A stretch of 64,000 nucleotides of DNA from Mytilus californianus (lineage: Eukaryota > Mollusca > Bivalvia > Mytilida > Mytilidae), in NCBI RefSeq assembly GCF_021869535.1, contig NW_026262593.1, positions 74,466,822 through 74,530,821 on the forward strand, read 5' to 3'. Positions 1 to 10,245 of the stretch are shown here, one piece after another (position 1 is the stretch's first letter; every line of letters begins with the position of its first letter). A model generated the notes under the pieces. That model was not told where the DNA came from, ran no database searches, and saw only the letters and a list, made by a program, of their open reading frames with translations. The translations under genes were made by a program, and so were the position numbers.

Positions 1-1382
1 AATAACTACTATTCATGCTTACCATACTTCTTTCTGTTAAGAAAATTCAATATCTGGATTACCCGAGGTAATTGAACATACCGGAGTTTTGAAGTCGCAC
101 GAATTTCTAATAGCGAAATTTGAAACCCATAAATGATTTTTTTAAGGTTTTTTTTTCTGCGTTAGACAGTTCTGTCAATCCATACCCACACTTTAACCAG
201 GAAAAACATGTTGCATCTCCATATTGCCGAGACTGAGCAATGAAAATCTAAATCAGCCCATAAGAGTATTGCATGCTGGAAAACGTGAACGTGCTGTAAC
301 CAGATAATTTGACGTCAGAAACTCGTCTTACTGTTCTTCAATCAACGATAAAGGTAGACGGGATTTGTTGATGACCATCAATGACCAGATCAATATGTAG
401 TGACAACGTCACGTCAATAGAATTTGATTACGCGATGTCATTTGCAAGACATGTTTATGGCTGCAACGTCAACTACTTTTCATATCGCCAAATGCCATGG
501 CAGACAGATTCATGCCAAAAATGTTTCTCATAAACTGAAATGCCGAAGAATCGTCTGCAGAAAAAACATAAAAGCCCTAAAGTTTAAACTGCATTATTGC
601 CAAAACACACTGTAATGGGTGGGACAAATGCAAAATCAGAAGGTACAAAACGGAACTCAAAACATGACCAACAGAATTGCTTTACCTTTTTTGGCTTTGG
701 TTACAGGCAGTCATTGCCTGCAACGGTGACACATCCATTGGTAAGGAGAAACCCAGGGGTTCAGTGCATACCACATGATTTGAAAATTAAAAGAAATATC
801 TATCAATTCAACTTTCGAACAGTAAAATACTATTAAACAATGAAGTAATGAATGAAATTTATGTTCATACATATGTTTAACATACATTGCATATTTGAAA
901 TTAAAAAAGATTAATCTAGTGTTGCGTTTCTAAAGTCGGTCAGTATAAAACAGCGGTTTTGTGTATGCATACATGTGTTAGACATTTTATAATTTTTGGT
1001 GCAATTTTCATTTGATTAAAAAGTAGTTTTTGGTTTGCAACGGTATTATTGAGTGAAATCATTGTAATCGACAGCCATTGATACATATGAAAAAGTTTAA
1101 TATTTAAAAGGCAACAAAATATCAGGTTTCCATATCCACGATGTTATGAACGTCATTATATTGTAAAACAAAACGTTCAACAAGTGAAAGCTTCCAACAA
1201 GTTCGTGGACTACAGTATCTGTTAAACACTATTACGAAGTGCGATATTGGAGGTGTGTTCAAGTTCTGGTAAATAGGTTTAGACTTCGGTTAAAGAGAGT
1301 TATGATTTAGAAATGGGCGTTCTTATTGCTTTTTGATTCATTGTAAGTTGTCGTTTAGGAGCATATCTGCTTATTCTTCCAG
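1..1382. other. No gene recognised
   Basis: AT-rich sequence. Short open stretches on the + strand at 424-615 and 597-836 have no recognisable domain, no supporting splice sites and overlap each other. I see no repeat I can name here. Confidence 0.5.
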
Positions 1383-1830
1383 GACACATGCATCATCCCC
1401 AATTTTTGCTAGGGTTTGTGTTGCTCAGTCTTTAGTTATGACCGTTATGGAATATCTGATTCACAAATGATAGCGGATATGTTTCAATTGTCGTAACTAC
1501 AATCCCGTCCTTCTTTCCTCGAAAGTGACCTACCATATTAGACTTATAAACATGTCTGCACTCACACGAGCTACACGACGGGTGCCACATATGAAGCAAG
1601 ATCTGCTTACTATTCCGGAGCACCTGGGATTTTTGCTGGGGTGTGTGTTGCTCAGTCTTTAGTTTTCTATGTTGTGGTTTGTGTACTGTTATTTGTCTGT
1701 TTCTTTATTTAGCCATGACGTTATCAGTTAATTTTCGATATATGAGTTTGAACGTCCATTTTGGTATCTTTCGTCTCTCTCTTAATCATCTCCAACTGCC
1801 GCCACCAAGTAATCATTTAAACAGTTGACT
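1383..1830 (+). repeat. Mussel-type interspersed repeat, two abutting modules
   Basis: The phrase TTGTGTTGCTCAGTCTTTAG occurs at about 1418-1437 and again, nearly identical, at about 1645-1664. The stretch between the two (ATGATAGCGGATATGTTTC, then ACGACGGGTGCCACATATG) and the tail (GCCATGACGTTATCAG, TTTGGTATCTTTCGTC) match, from memory, a sequence found in great number in Mytilus genomes. The tail motif recurs in diverged form near 12772-12840. The open frames inside look incidental. Confidence 0.6.
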
Positions 1831-2397
1831 GTTAGATCGTTGTGATACCAGAACAAATAAAATCATTGGTTTCTTCAACTTTAAACAGCAGTAACATTTC
1901 GTAAATAACTTACTTCTCATTCAAAGAATGTATCTTTATATATATATATATGGCGATATATCTAAGGAGACAAAGATAAGTAATCATTGAATTTTAAAAC
2001 ATTTAATATGGTAAGGAAATTATACCAACTCTTTTATTAGAAGCTCTTTAATTATGAATATATTATTTTTATTGACTTTTTCTGATTTCAAAATTGTAAA
2101 ACAAACTTAATTGTATCTACTAGTCCCATAAAAACATAAAAATAAGTCGACGAAAATTGATTGGTTTAATGTTTTGCTTAAGAATTCGTGCCATATTATG
2201 AAGGGTCACAAATTAAAAACAGGTTACGGTGAGATTAAGATGAGTCGACTAGAATGTATGAAGAGCTTTGGAAATTGATGGCATGTTACATATGGTCAAA
2301 ATTTGAGCTTTGCAATAGGTAGACTACGAATTCCCAAAAGCGTTGTAAGGGTTAGCTTGCAGGAAGAGTGATATTTTCCTACTAAAGAACCTTCCTA
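1831..2397. other. AT-rich stretch, no gene seen
   Basis: Holds a short TA-repeat near 1938-1951 and otherwise featureless AT-rich sequence. Confidence 0.5.
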
Positions 2398-2692
2398 TTC
2401 AACACCCCTATTCTATTCTAATGTGGATGCGTATTTACACATCATGTGGAGCAACTTTGGGACAAAACCTCGCCCTCAGAAAAAAATTTCTTGTACCGAT
2501 TTCTTTATCCTGGGTAGGGGAGCCTCTCCGCAAAACGTGCTCCTTAGCAGTTCTTTACGAAAGCGAGACTTCATGTTATGATGCCTTTATTCATAATACA
2601 AAATCTCCACTACAATTATAAAATTAAATGTTCCCTCTTTTTCAAAAAACAAAATCTAAGTTTTACTTGAAACTAAAAATAGGGGTGTTGAA
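2398..2692. mobile_element. MITE-like element bounded by 15-bp inverted repeats
   Basis: TTCAACACCCCTATT at 2398-2412 is the exact reverse complement of AATAGGGGTGTTGAA at 2678-2692. The 295-bp interval has no convincing coding capacity; the open frame at 2421-2621 has no recognised domain. Short perfect inverted termini around a small non-coding body fit a non-autonomous DNA transposon. I could not find a clean target-site duplication at the outer edges, so superfamily and exact ends stay open. Confidence 0.5.
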
Positions 2693-2939
2693 ACTATAAA
2701 CAGCAGAAAAGGACTTAACTAATGATAATCAATTCATACGTGATCAATTAATTGAATGTTGACTACTTTACGACCAGTGGCAAAAGGTTCATTTATTTTC
2801 AAAACGGAAAAAAATAAGTACACTTTTAATACGTAACAAATGCAGTGGATTATTAAACAGACGCCCCTCAAAAGCATGGTACGTCTGTTAACTGCGTTTG
2901 AATGTATCAATTATTTCTTTTGTTTTAAATATATTTCAG

Positions 2940-2990
2940 AAAATATGTCAGCTAACAAAGAAGCATTTACCCAACCTCTATCACCTAATG
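2940..2990 (+). CDS. 51-bp symmetric microexon of the NHL-type gene
   Basis: An acceptor (TATATTTCAG) ends at 2939 and a donor (GTAAGT) begins at 2991. The 51 bases between encode 17 residues in class 1-1 phase, so the exon can be kept or skipped without a frame change. It joins in frame to the acceptor at 3793. Its residues contain A-F-T-Q at the same offset as in the first 17 residues of the next exon, six of 17 positions being identical. Translation could start at its internal ATG (2945), but the open phase at its 5' end suggests further upstream exons outside what I can identify. The exon assignment comes from splice signals and frame, not from a transcript. Confidence 0.6.
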
Positions 2991-3793
2991 GTAAGTTGGA
3001 TTAACGACACAGACTTGTAACATGTTAACTGGTCGGGTTGTTGTCTCTTTGACACATTCCCCATTTCTATTCTCAATTTTAACAGTTATTCACGCAAAGA
3101 GAACTTGACACTCTTTGACACGAGACATCGGATTTATGCATCACCCTCAACCAAACAGACGCCTAACTTTAGTTGTTACTGCTAGTCGGAAGACGTCCAG
3201 ATGACCATATCTCTATACCACCGGTCACCCTTTAATATTTATACGATATAAGTGATACAACTGATTATAATTTCCCATTGCAAAACATTGCTCTTCTAAC
3301 CGATTTATCGGTGTCTGGTGTGTTTCTGTTTATATTCATTATGACAAGTTTTCTCAGTGGCTTGTGGTTTTTATCAGTTGGTTCTATGAGAAGATAAGAA
3401 TTGAAAAGACACAATAAATTAGTATATCTCCTTCAATTACCCAACAATAGATGAAAAGATAGCGTCAACCAAATAACGTTTCCCTTTGGTATGTCAACTC
3501 ATTTTTCTTTTTTTTTCAATCTCTTATATTTATAACCTTTATTTCAGTTTTCCTTCGATTATGGGACGAGCGTTTCATTTTCTTGGGGTGGTGCAGGAGG
3601 ATATTGCTAGCAAGAGCTGAAAATAATTAACTTTTGACAAGACAGATGAACTGAATCATACAAAACGCAGGGAAAAATGTAAAAAAAGTGAAAATAAATT
3701 TTCGTGCGGCAATCGTACTTAAAACAAATTTGCGTGCGTGAAAAACCGATGTGGTCCGATCATACTAATTTGATGCATAATTTTCTATTTCAG
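2991..3793 (+). other. Intron of the NHL-type gene
   Basis: Runs from donor GTAAGT to acceptor TTTTCTATTTCAG. It contains a fragment of the mussel repeat also seen at 57421 (here reversed, about 3031-3080) and an old SINE relic (about 3098-3232). Confidence 0.55.
3098..3232 (-). mobile_element. Diverged SINE relic
   Basis: Follows, in order, the internal sequence of the intact SINEs elsewhere in the window: GACACTCTTTGACACGAG, ACATCGGATTTATGCATC, CCAAACAGACGCC, GTCGGAAGACGTCCAGATG and the terminal GGTCACCCTTT. Many substitutions and no (TGAT)n tail, so an old fragment. The strand is assigned from the SINE sense direction. Confidence 0.6.
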
Positions 3794-4626
3794 AAAAAAT
3801 ACCAACCACAACTGCGGCGTTCACCCAAGCTCAAACACCTGTCAAATACAACCTTCCTGTTTCTGTCAATTTGCGTGAACAGTTTAATATCCAAAAGGGA
3901 AGGAATGAATATCAGGTCATTACTAGCTGTATCAAAATAGGCAATTCATTGGTGTTTACCGACTATAATAATGACCAACTTATTATTTGTAATGCAGACG
4001 GTACTGATGTCCATCACATTCCTCTGTCCTATAAACCACGGTATATAACAGAAGTAGATAGTAATACTGTGGCAGTGTCATGTACATTTAACAATACCAC
4101 ACTGATAATAAATATGCATACAAGATCTGTCACCAGTACATTCAATACCAGTCATAACTGCTACGGAATATCATTTGATGATAATAACCTTTACGTTGTT
4201 ATTGATATGAGTATCATACATGTGATGGACCTGACAGGTAAAGTAATACGTACTATACCTTTACCTTCAGACAAAATTCGCGACATTTCAGTTACCAGAG
4301 ACAGGTTGGTCTGTATAAACGTTACATCAATATACTGCTGCTCGCTAGATGAAAAATTAATTTGGAAGTTTAAAAATGATAGATATCAAGATTTGGGTCG
4401 TGTGACAACTGATAACGAGAGGAATGTATATGTGACTGATGGGAGAACACACACTGTAGTAGTAATATATGATGATGGTAAACTTTATAGAGAAATTTTA
4501 ACTCAATCAGATGGACTGAAAAGGCCGGGTGGAATTCATTTTGACAAAAAAGAAAATATTCTGCTTGTATGTAATCATTTGTTTGGAAATGGTTTTCTTT
4601 TTGAGTTAAAAAAGAAACCAACATAA
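3794..4626 (+). CDS. NHL-type beta-propeller terminal exon
   Basis: Starts at the acceptor after 3793 (two bases complete a codon begun by the previous exon) and runs open to TAA at 4624-4626, about 277 codons. There is no in-frame ATG at the exon start, so this is a 3'-terminal exon. The protein shows repeated beta-strand units of the NHL/TRIM propeller type: I-C-N-A-D-G-T, M-D-L-T-G-K-V-I-R-T-I, and near the end V-T-T-D-N-E-R-N-V-Y-V-T-D followed by V-I-Y-D-D-G-K-L. Bivalves have large families of TRIM/NHL-like proteins in which a B-box/coiled-coil part lies in upstream exons; none is visible here. In the NHL family the propeller binds protein or RNA partners; the partner here is unknown. 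Two decayed partial copies follow downstream, so this is the intact member of a local duplication. Confidence 0.75.
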
Positions 4627-5082
4627 ACAATCATGAACAGTTCTTTCAGACAATGAGTTTATTCGGACTCGAATCTGTTTGTGCATTTAGTCATTCAAAA
4701 TAACTTCCTTTTATTTTCGTTTTCTTTACTATCAATCTAACTTGATTGATTGTCATGACCTGTACAGTTGTATTCCGTTTTCAGAGACAATTAATAATTG
4801 TGTTATGTACATATTTTGTGTGATCAACGCTTTAATTTCATTTGTGACCAGAAATCAACTTTATATGGAAATTTCGAAAAAAAAATTCAAAGACGTAATG
4901 ATCTTTGGTTCATGTCCACTTGCTCTTTGATAGTTGGACACAGATCTACGTGTAATGACCATAATTATTCAAATTCCTAAGCAGGTAGTGATTTTACAGT
5001 ACAGGCTATATGGAAGTATGAATTTCTGAATTTTGTTAGATAGTATGAACAGAACATGGCTCTCGGTCATAAAACTTAACTT
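4627..5082. other. 3' flank of the NHL gene, part of a duplicated segment
   Basis: No gene. The part from about 4943 to 5082 (AGATCTACGTGTAATGACC, CTAAGCAGGTAGTGATTT, CAGTACAGGCTATA) is duplicated downstream as two pieces, 6008-6051 and 10143-10240, now separated by the LTR element. Confidence 0.6.
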
Positions 5083-5325
5083 AGTTTGAAAATGATAAAT
5101 ATCAAGATTTAGGTCGTGTGACAACTGATAATGAGAGGCATGTATATGTGACTGATGGGAGAACACACACTGTAGTAGTAATATATGATGATGGTAAACT
5201 TTATAGAGAAATTTTACTCAATTAGATGGACTTAAAAGGCCGGGTGGAATTCATTTTGACAAAAAAGAAAATATTCTGCTTGTATGTGATCATTTTTTTT
5301 TGGAAATGTTTTTTTTTTTAATTTA
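5083..5325 (+). pseudogene. Truncated copy of the NHL terminal exon
   Basis: Near-identical to 4366-4605 of the intact exon (GTCGTGTGACAACTGATAA; GACTGATGGGAGAACACACA). It lacks the first two thirds of the exon. One base is lost in the run before ACTCAATTAGATGG relative to the intact TTTTAACTCAATCAGATGG, which shifts the frame, and the end runs into long T tracts. It is therefore a non-functional 3' fragment, and the high similarity implies a fairly recent duplication. Confidence 0.75.
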
Positions 5326-6051
5326 AGTCATATGTATGTCCTCAATATATTTTTGTTTTGAAATAAATATTCTTTATGGATGTGTAGTTTTTAAATAATA
5401 TCGGAACAAATTAGAAATTGTATTGTGTCGTTGGGTTCCTGAATCATTGACCGATACTTTTTTCACTTCGTTTGCTAATTCATATCCTTCTTCATCCCGG
5501 TAGACTTACATGTACATTTTCTATACAGTATTTATTTTTTCTCATCCTGAATATGCATGTTATATTTAGGGGCATAGCTGCCGTTAGGCACTTTAGGCAC
5601 GTGCCTACACATAATTTTTTCACAAATATTTTTTTTATTAAAAAAAATAATACACAATGTTATCTGTAGATGAATGTGAATTGTTCAAATCTATGTCATT
5701 TGTACACTAGTATATTATCCTTAGTGAATCAGTGGAGTATTGGAACTGTGTCGTTATATTCCACCTTATATAGAAACTAAAAACTAGAACTTTGGTTCAG
5801 ATCACTTCACTTCTATCAACAAATACTTGAATGAACCTCAACTTAGATAAATGATTTTTTTTAATTAGTTGTTGGCCCAAGTTCAATCTGATGCGTAGTG
5901 TTGTTTAAGTCCTGAACAGACATGAACTTTTTGCCACCGAACTTTTTGCCACTGGACGTTTAGCAATCAATCAATCAACTAGTTTTCAGTAACTTCGAGA
6001 ACTCTTAGATCTACATGTAGTGATCATAATTATTCAAATTCCTAAGCAGGT
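5326..6051. other. Non-coding stretch with repeat fragments
   Basis: Contains GGGGCATAGCTGCCG near 5571, which resembles the reversed GGGGCGTAGCTAGG at about 10910-10932 and may be a shared element end. It also contains a SINE 3' end (5943-5979), and from about 6008 a copy of the segment at 4943-4984. Confidence 0.45.
5943..5979 (+). mobile_element. SINE 3'-end fragment
   Basis: GCCACTGGACGTTTAGCAA followed by (TCAA)n is the terminal part of the SINE family in sense orientation, 5'-truncated to under 40 bp. Confidence 0.55.
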
Positions 6052-6966
6052 TGTTACGACCAGAAAAATCGCTTGTTAAGGTGGTTCGGGTCTCTTCCTC
6101 CATCTTGGATTCTAAAGTAGCAGATAACGTTGGTCTAGATCTTTGATTAAATGTGCAAATTTTGAGAATAGTATGCAATTTATGTGTAAGACTTTTGATA
6201 TAATTATAGAAAATTGTATGTTTTATCATAATTATTGCTGTAATTTCTCAAAAACACCTTATTTGTGTTTGATTAATTTTTTTTCAACTTTGCCAAATAA
6301 GGGGAGATAACTCCGATAAAGTAATTTTTATAATAGAAAGTGTTGTGAATTTACCTATTTTAATCTGTAGCAAGAAAACAAGTTCGGTGACCCCATTTTT
6401 TCTTTTTCTTATCTGAAATCATGTTATAAGAGCTATCTTCTCACATTATATCTTAAAATTCTATCAGGTAGTTTTCTTTTTATCACACAAAATTTGATTT
6501 TCCATGCATTATCTATACAAAATCGGACAATTTTGCACTACCTGCAGCATGAAAAAAAGTCCGGTGACCCATACTTTTTATCATATTTTTGAAAAAAGCA
6601 TGATAAACACTTCATTGTGACAAATAATATAAAAAATTCTATCAATTTTAATTAAGACGCCCTGGCCACCTTAATTGTAGCCAACAAAAGACACAAATCA
6701 ATAATAAATTTTTTTACAATATTTATTATACACTAGTTTACAAGAAGTATAACACAAATAGAAATGTCAAATTAACTCTCAAAATATGTGTCCAATCTTT
6801 TATCTTTTCTTCATCCGGAAATCTTCTCGGAATCCACAAGATTATTTCATCCAATAGGTCACAATCTAGTATGATGTTGTTAGTAAATAAAAGTGTTAAT
6901 CCACCTGCTGAGAATGTTGATGTCTATCGATGTCTTAGTCTATATATCTAACTTTAGTGTCTGCAT
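6052..6966 (-). repeat. Left (3') LTR remnant, interrupted
   Basis: Matches 9569-9888 except for a 595-bp interruption (a 591-bp element plus the TTAA duplication). Homology stops near GTCTGCATA, after which gag sequence begins. That leaves about 320 bp of LTR against 574 bp for the complete copy. Confidence 0.75.
6080..6670. mobile_element. 591-bp TTAA-target non-autonomous DNA element
   Basis: Flanked by TTAA at 6076-6079 and 6671-6674. The sister LTR at 9569 carries the uninterrupted site GCGTGTTAATTGTAGCC, which proves insertion with TTAA duplication. The ends are imperfect inverted repeats: GGTGGTTCGGGTCTC against GGTGGCCAGGGCGTC (10 of 15 positions). There is no transposase. TTAA specificity is the hallmark of piggyBac-type transposases, though the termini do not start with the common CCC, so the superfamily is an inference. 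Confidence 0.75.
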
Positions 6967-9480
6967 ACAATTAGTTAATACATTTAGTGTCTTGGGCTTA
7001 TTATCTCTTACATTCTTCTTCTGGAGTCTAAAACAATCAGCCATCAGGTGATCATTCTTCTTACAATAAGCACAAGTCAGTGACTTCTTCTCAAAAGTAT
7101 CAAATTTTGGACTAAACTGACTCTTATTCTGTGCAACAGGCTTACTCTCAGTACGCTCAGTGCTTTGATTCTTGAAATTTCCACTCGAAGTATTAAAATT
7201 TTCACCTTTGAAACTTCTTTTATATGAAAGGGTATAATTATCAGAAATAACAACTGCATCTTGTAATGCCTCAACAGTTTTGTCATCTAAATGTGTTTTT
7301 AAGTCTAAATGAACATACTGCTACTCTTCTAATAACATCAATTGTCTTAACTTATCAAAATGTTTATCTATTTTCTTTGACGTAAGTCATTTATGAAATA
7401 GATCTTCTTTTTCCCTAGCAAATTCAACATAGGTTAATGAATCAATAAAGGCAACAGTAGTATACCGCTGTTCGAAACTCATAAATCGATAGAGATAAAA
7501 ACAAATCCGGGTTACAAATTAAAACTGAGGGAAACGCATCCAATATAAGAGGAGAACAACGACACAAAAAAAACCGCAACATTAAAATGTAACACACACA
7601 GAAACGAACTATAATATAACAATGGCCATTTTCCTGACTTGGTACAGGACATTTAAGAAAAAAATGGTGGGTTGAACCTGGTTTTGTGGCATGCCAAACC
7701 TCCCGCTTTTATGGCAACGTCAAACACAACACCAAAACGACAACATCACATGACAGGACCACAATACAAATAAATGGGAGAACATATAGGACAAAGAAAC
7801 ACGAATAATAGCTAACAAAAGGTACTAGGCTTAAAATTCAATACACCAGACGTGCGTCTCGTCCACACAAGACCAACCAGTGACGCTCAGATGAAAAAAG
7901 TTTGAAAGCCAAAACAAGTACAAAGCTGAAGAGCACCGAGGACCAAAACTTCCAGAAAGTTGCGTCTAACACGGCCAGGGTTTTTCTGCCTGGGACAAGA
8001 ACATCCTTATTATTTAAAATAATTTATAATTTTGCAAACAGTAAATTTTATAAAATGACTATATAATAGATATACAAGATAAAACCGAAGTAGGGACTAA
8101 CTACAGAAAAAAAACGGATACATTACATAAAACCACTTAATCCAACACATAAAAATACACAGCCGAGTTAGCCAAAGCCTCAACGCACAAAGTGACGTCA
8201 CATTTGAAATTCTAAAAAAACACACAAAGTGACGTCACATTTGAATTTGTAAAAATATTTCCCAAAAATAAGATAGGATTAGGATCGATTCAAGATTAGA
8301 TTTGTAATACTGACATTACATTTATTAATAACAATGAAAATTACAATACTTATTTATATCAAATTGTGGTAGTAATTAGATAATTAATTGTATTATCTAG
8401 CTATGTCGGTGTTTCTTCTGAATCAAATTGTAAACCAAATATATCGTATGAATTTTGTTGAACCAAACTAGAATCTAATAAATGAAGGGGGTGATTAATT
8501 ATCTTTACCATAACACACGAATATAACAGAAGAGACGTTAAGACATTTGACAAAATCCGATGAGAATAACAAATATAACATCAAAATTAAATACATGAAT
8601 TTGGGAAAGAAAAGTACCGTGACACGTCTTATAGCAATGCGGTTTCACACTCAGCAAAACAGTCACAATCGGGAATAAGTCACGTTCGGTAATTAAAAGA
8701 TCAGACGACGTAATGACAAACCACAAACTAACACGTGGTAAAAATGTCCTTAGTAAGTTTGGACAAAGACACATCTTTATTAGACCTAAATTTCTGTCTA
8801 CATGCCTCTGGCACTAGCTCATAAGCTTTCTAACCCTCCTTTTTAACCGTGTCATAATCAGAACTATTTTCTGATGAAAGTGATGAGTGAATTTCAGCGG
8901 CCTTGCCCTCAAAAAACTTTGCAGCATTGTAGTCCAAAAAGGCTTCAGCCATTTCAATTTTTGAGCAATTTTCTCAAACTGTGGAAAAAAATTATCAACT
9001 GTTTTTTTTCCACAAAATTTGGGAACCAAACGATATTTTTTGCTGCATCAAAATAAAAATGTTCTGATTTTGATTCTACATTAGTGTTGCTTTCTACTTT
9101 GTTGGCCATTTCAATTTTCATTTTGTCAATCTCTAATCTTTCCCTCGTTTCAAGTTCTGCCTGTTTTAATTTAAATTCATCTTGTTTTAATTTAAATTCT
9201 TCTTTTTCGTTTTCTTTCATCTTCTCCATCTCTAACCTTTCCTTAATTTCAAGTTCTGCTGTTTTAATTTGAAAGCATCAACATTTCCGACCTTGAGTTC
9301 AAGAGCCTCTTCACCAAAAATTTCTGAGTCGACTGAATAATTTTTAACCACATTTTTTCATAGATATTCTAAAGTCTAATTTCAGATGTTTAGCAAGCAA
9401 CACTAATTCTTTCTTTAAATTATCAAACCTCTCCAGGTCTGTCGTTTTCAAAAATTTACCGGCATCAAATGCCATTTTGT
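6945..9480 (-). pseudogene. Retroviral-type gag, SCAN-like and zinc-knuckle, degraded
   Basis: Read right to left. An ATG near 9474 opens M-A-F-D-A-G-K-F. A charged coiled-coil stretch rich in K, E and L follows (about 9090-9230). Then comes a SCAN-like capsid segment (F-D-A-A-K-N-I, F-F-P-Q-F-E-K-I-A, W-T-T-M-L-Q-S) near 8840-9050. The frame is cut at about 8785 by an inserted block and resumes near 7450 with Y-V-E-F-A-R-E-K-E and a D-L-K-T-H-L-D stretch. A CCHC knuckle of exact spacing follows (C-A-Y-C-x4-H-x4-C, near 7035-7080). The frame ends inside LTR sequence at about 6945. Several frameshifts and stops make it dead. SCAN domains are known to derive from gag of Gmr1-like Ty3/Gypsy elements, which suggests that lineage. 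Confidence 0.75.
7451..8785. mobile_element. Block of mussel repeats inserted inside gag
   Basis: Separates two halves of the gag reading frame. It contains the dispersed sequence with CCAGACGTGCGTCTCGTC and CAACCAGTGACGCTCAG (7810-8010), which recurs in the opposite orientation at 45395-45620. It also contains a direct duplication of CACAAAGTGACGTCACATTT near 8170-8250, and ends near ACTCATAAATCGATAG. Boundaries are approximate, and it is probably more than one insertion. Confidence 0.55.
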
Positions 9481-9544
9481 AGAATTCTGTTGGCTAGTTC
9501 TAATATAAAAATACTGAAAAATTTTTCAATAAGATATTAACGTT

Positions 9545-9563
9545 ATCCCGACACGAGCCCCCA
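9545..9563 (-). other. Primer-binding site, tRNA-Pro-like
   Basis: Minus strand reads TGGGGGCTCGTGTCGGGAT, five bases (GAAAT) after the LTR terminal ...CGTAACA. It matches the classical proline-tRNA primer site TGGGGGCTCGTCCGGGAT except for one inserted or changed position. Its place directly inside the 5' LTR fits minus-strand priming. Confidence 0.7.
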
Positions 9564-9568
9564 ATTTC

Positions 9569-10142
9569 TGTTACGACCAGAAAAATCGCGTGTTAATTGT
9601 AGCCAACAAAAGACACAAATCGATAATAAAATTTAACAATATCTATTATACACTAGTTTACAAGAAGTATAACACAAAGTGAAATGTCAACTTAACTGTC
9701 AAAATATGTGTCCAATCTTTTATCTTTTCTTTATCCGGAAATCTTCTCGGAATCCACAAGAATATTACATCCAATAGGTAACAATCTAGTATGATGTTGT
9801 TAGTAAATAAAAGTGTCAATCCAACTGCTGAGAATGTTGATGTCTATCGATGTCTTAGTCTATATCTAACTTTAGTGTCTGCATATATATACTTGTAACG
9901 AAAACTAATAGAAAACTGTAGATGTTTATATTACGCATCTTTTGTTATGATCATTCTGGAAACGTTATGTAAGTAAAATAGAAAGTTCTAATCATTCCAT
10001 GAGTATCTATGATTGTTCCAGTGATTTCTAAACTGCATAGTTGTAATACAACGTGTATCATTTTGTACACAATGTCATATAATAGGCCACACAAAACAAA
10101 TTAGGCCAACTAAATAAATATGATAGTTACAATATCATAACA
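9569..10142 (-). repeat. Right (5') LTR, complete
   Basis: 574 bp, with TG at 9569 and CA at 10141-10142. Its inner 320 bp match the left LTR. It holds the empty TTAA site (GCGTGTTAATTG) for the element in the left LTR. Confidence 0.7.
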
Positions 10143-10245
10143 CGGTAGAGATTTTTCAGTACAGGCTATAAGGAAGTATGAATTTCTTGAATATTGTTAG
10201 ATAGTATGAACAGAACAGGGCTCATAAAACTTAACTTAGTACTCG
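10143..10245 (+). repeat. Continuation of the segment split by the LTR element
   Basis: GGTAGAGATTTTTCAGTACA, GGAAGTATGAATTTCT and ATAGTATGAACAGAACA match 4984-5085. Joined to 5990-6051 it restores the segment at 4943-5085. Confidence 0.7.

Larger units (their letters stand above)
6052..10142 (-). mobile_element. Gag-only LTR retrotransposon, internally deleted
   Basis: Two related terminal sequences start TGTTACGACCAGAAAAATCG at 6052 and 9569. The right one runs to ...AATATCATAACA at 10142, giving TG...CA ends on a 574-bp LTR. The element points to the minus strand, so the right LTR is the 5' one. Next to it lies a primer-binding site like tRNA-Pro, then a decayed gag; no protease, reverse transcriptase or integrase is present. 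The left LTR keeps only about 320 bp of matching LTR sequence and fuses directly to the end of gag, so pol and part of the 3' LTR were deleted together. Flanks AGGT / CGGT look like a 4-bp target duplication with one mismatch, and the duplicated segment at 4943-5082 gives the empty site (AAGCAGGTAGTGATT). Confidence 0.75.

Noticed and set aside
424..836. Two overlapping + strand open frames at the window start
   Set aside because: No domain, no splice signals, and odd composition. Not supported as genes.
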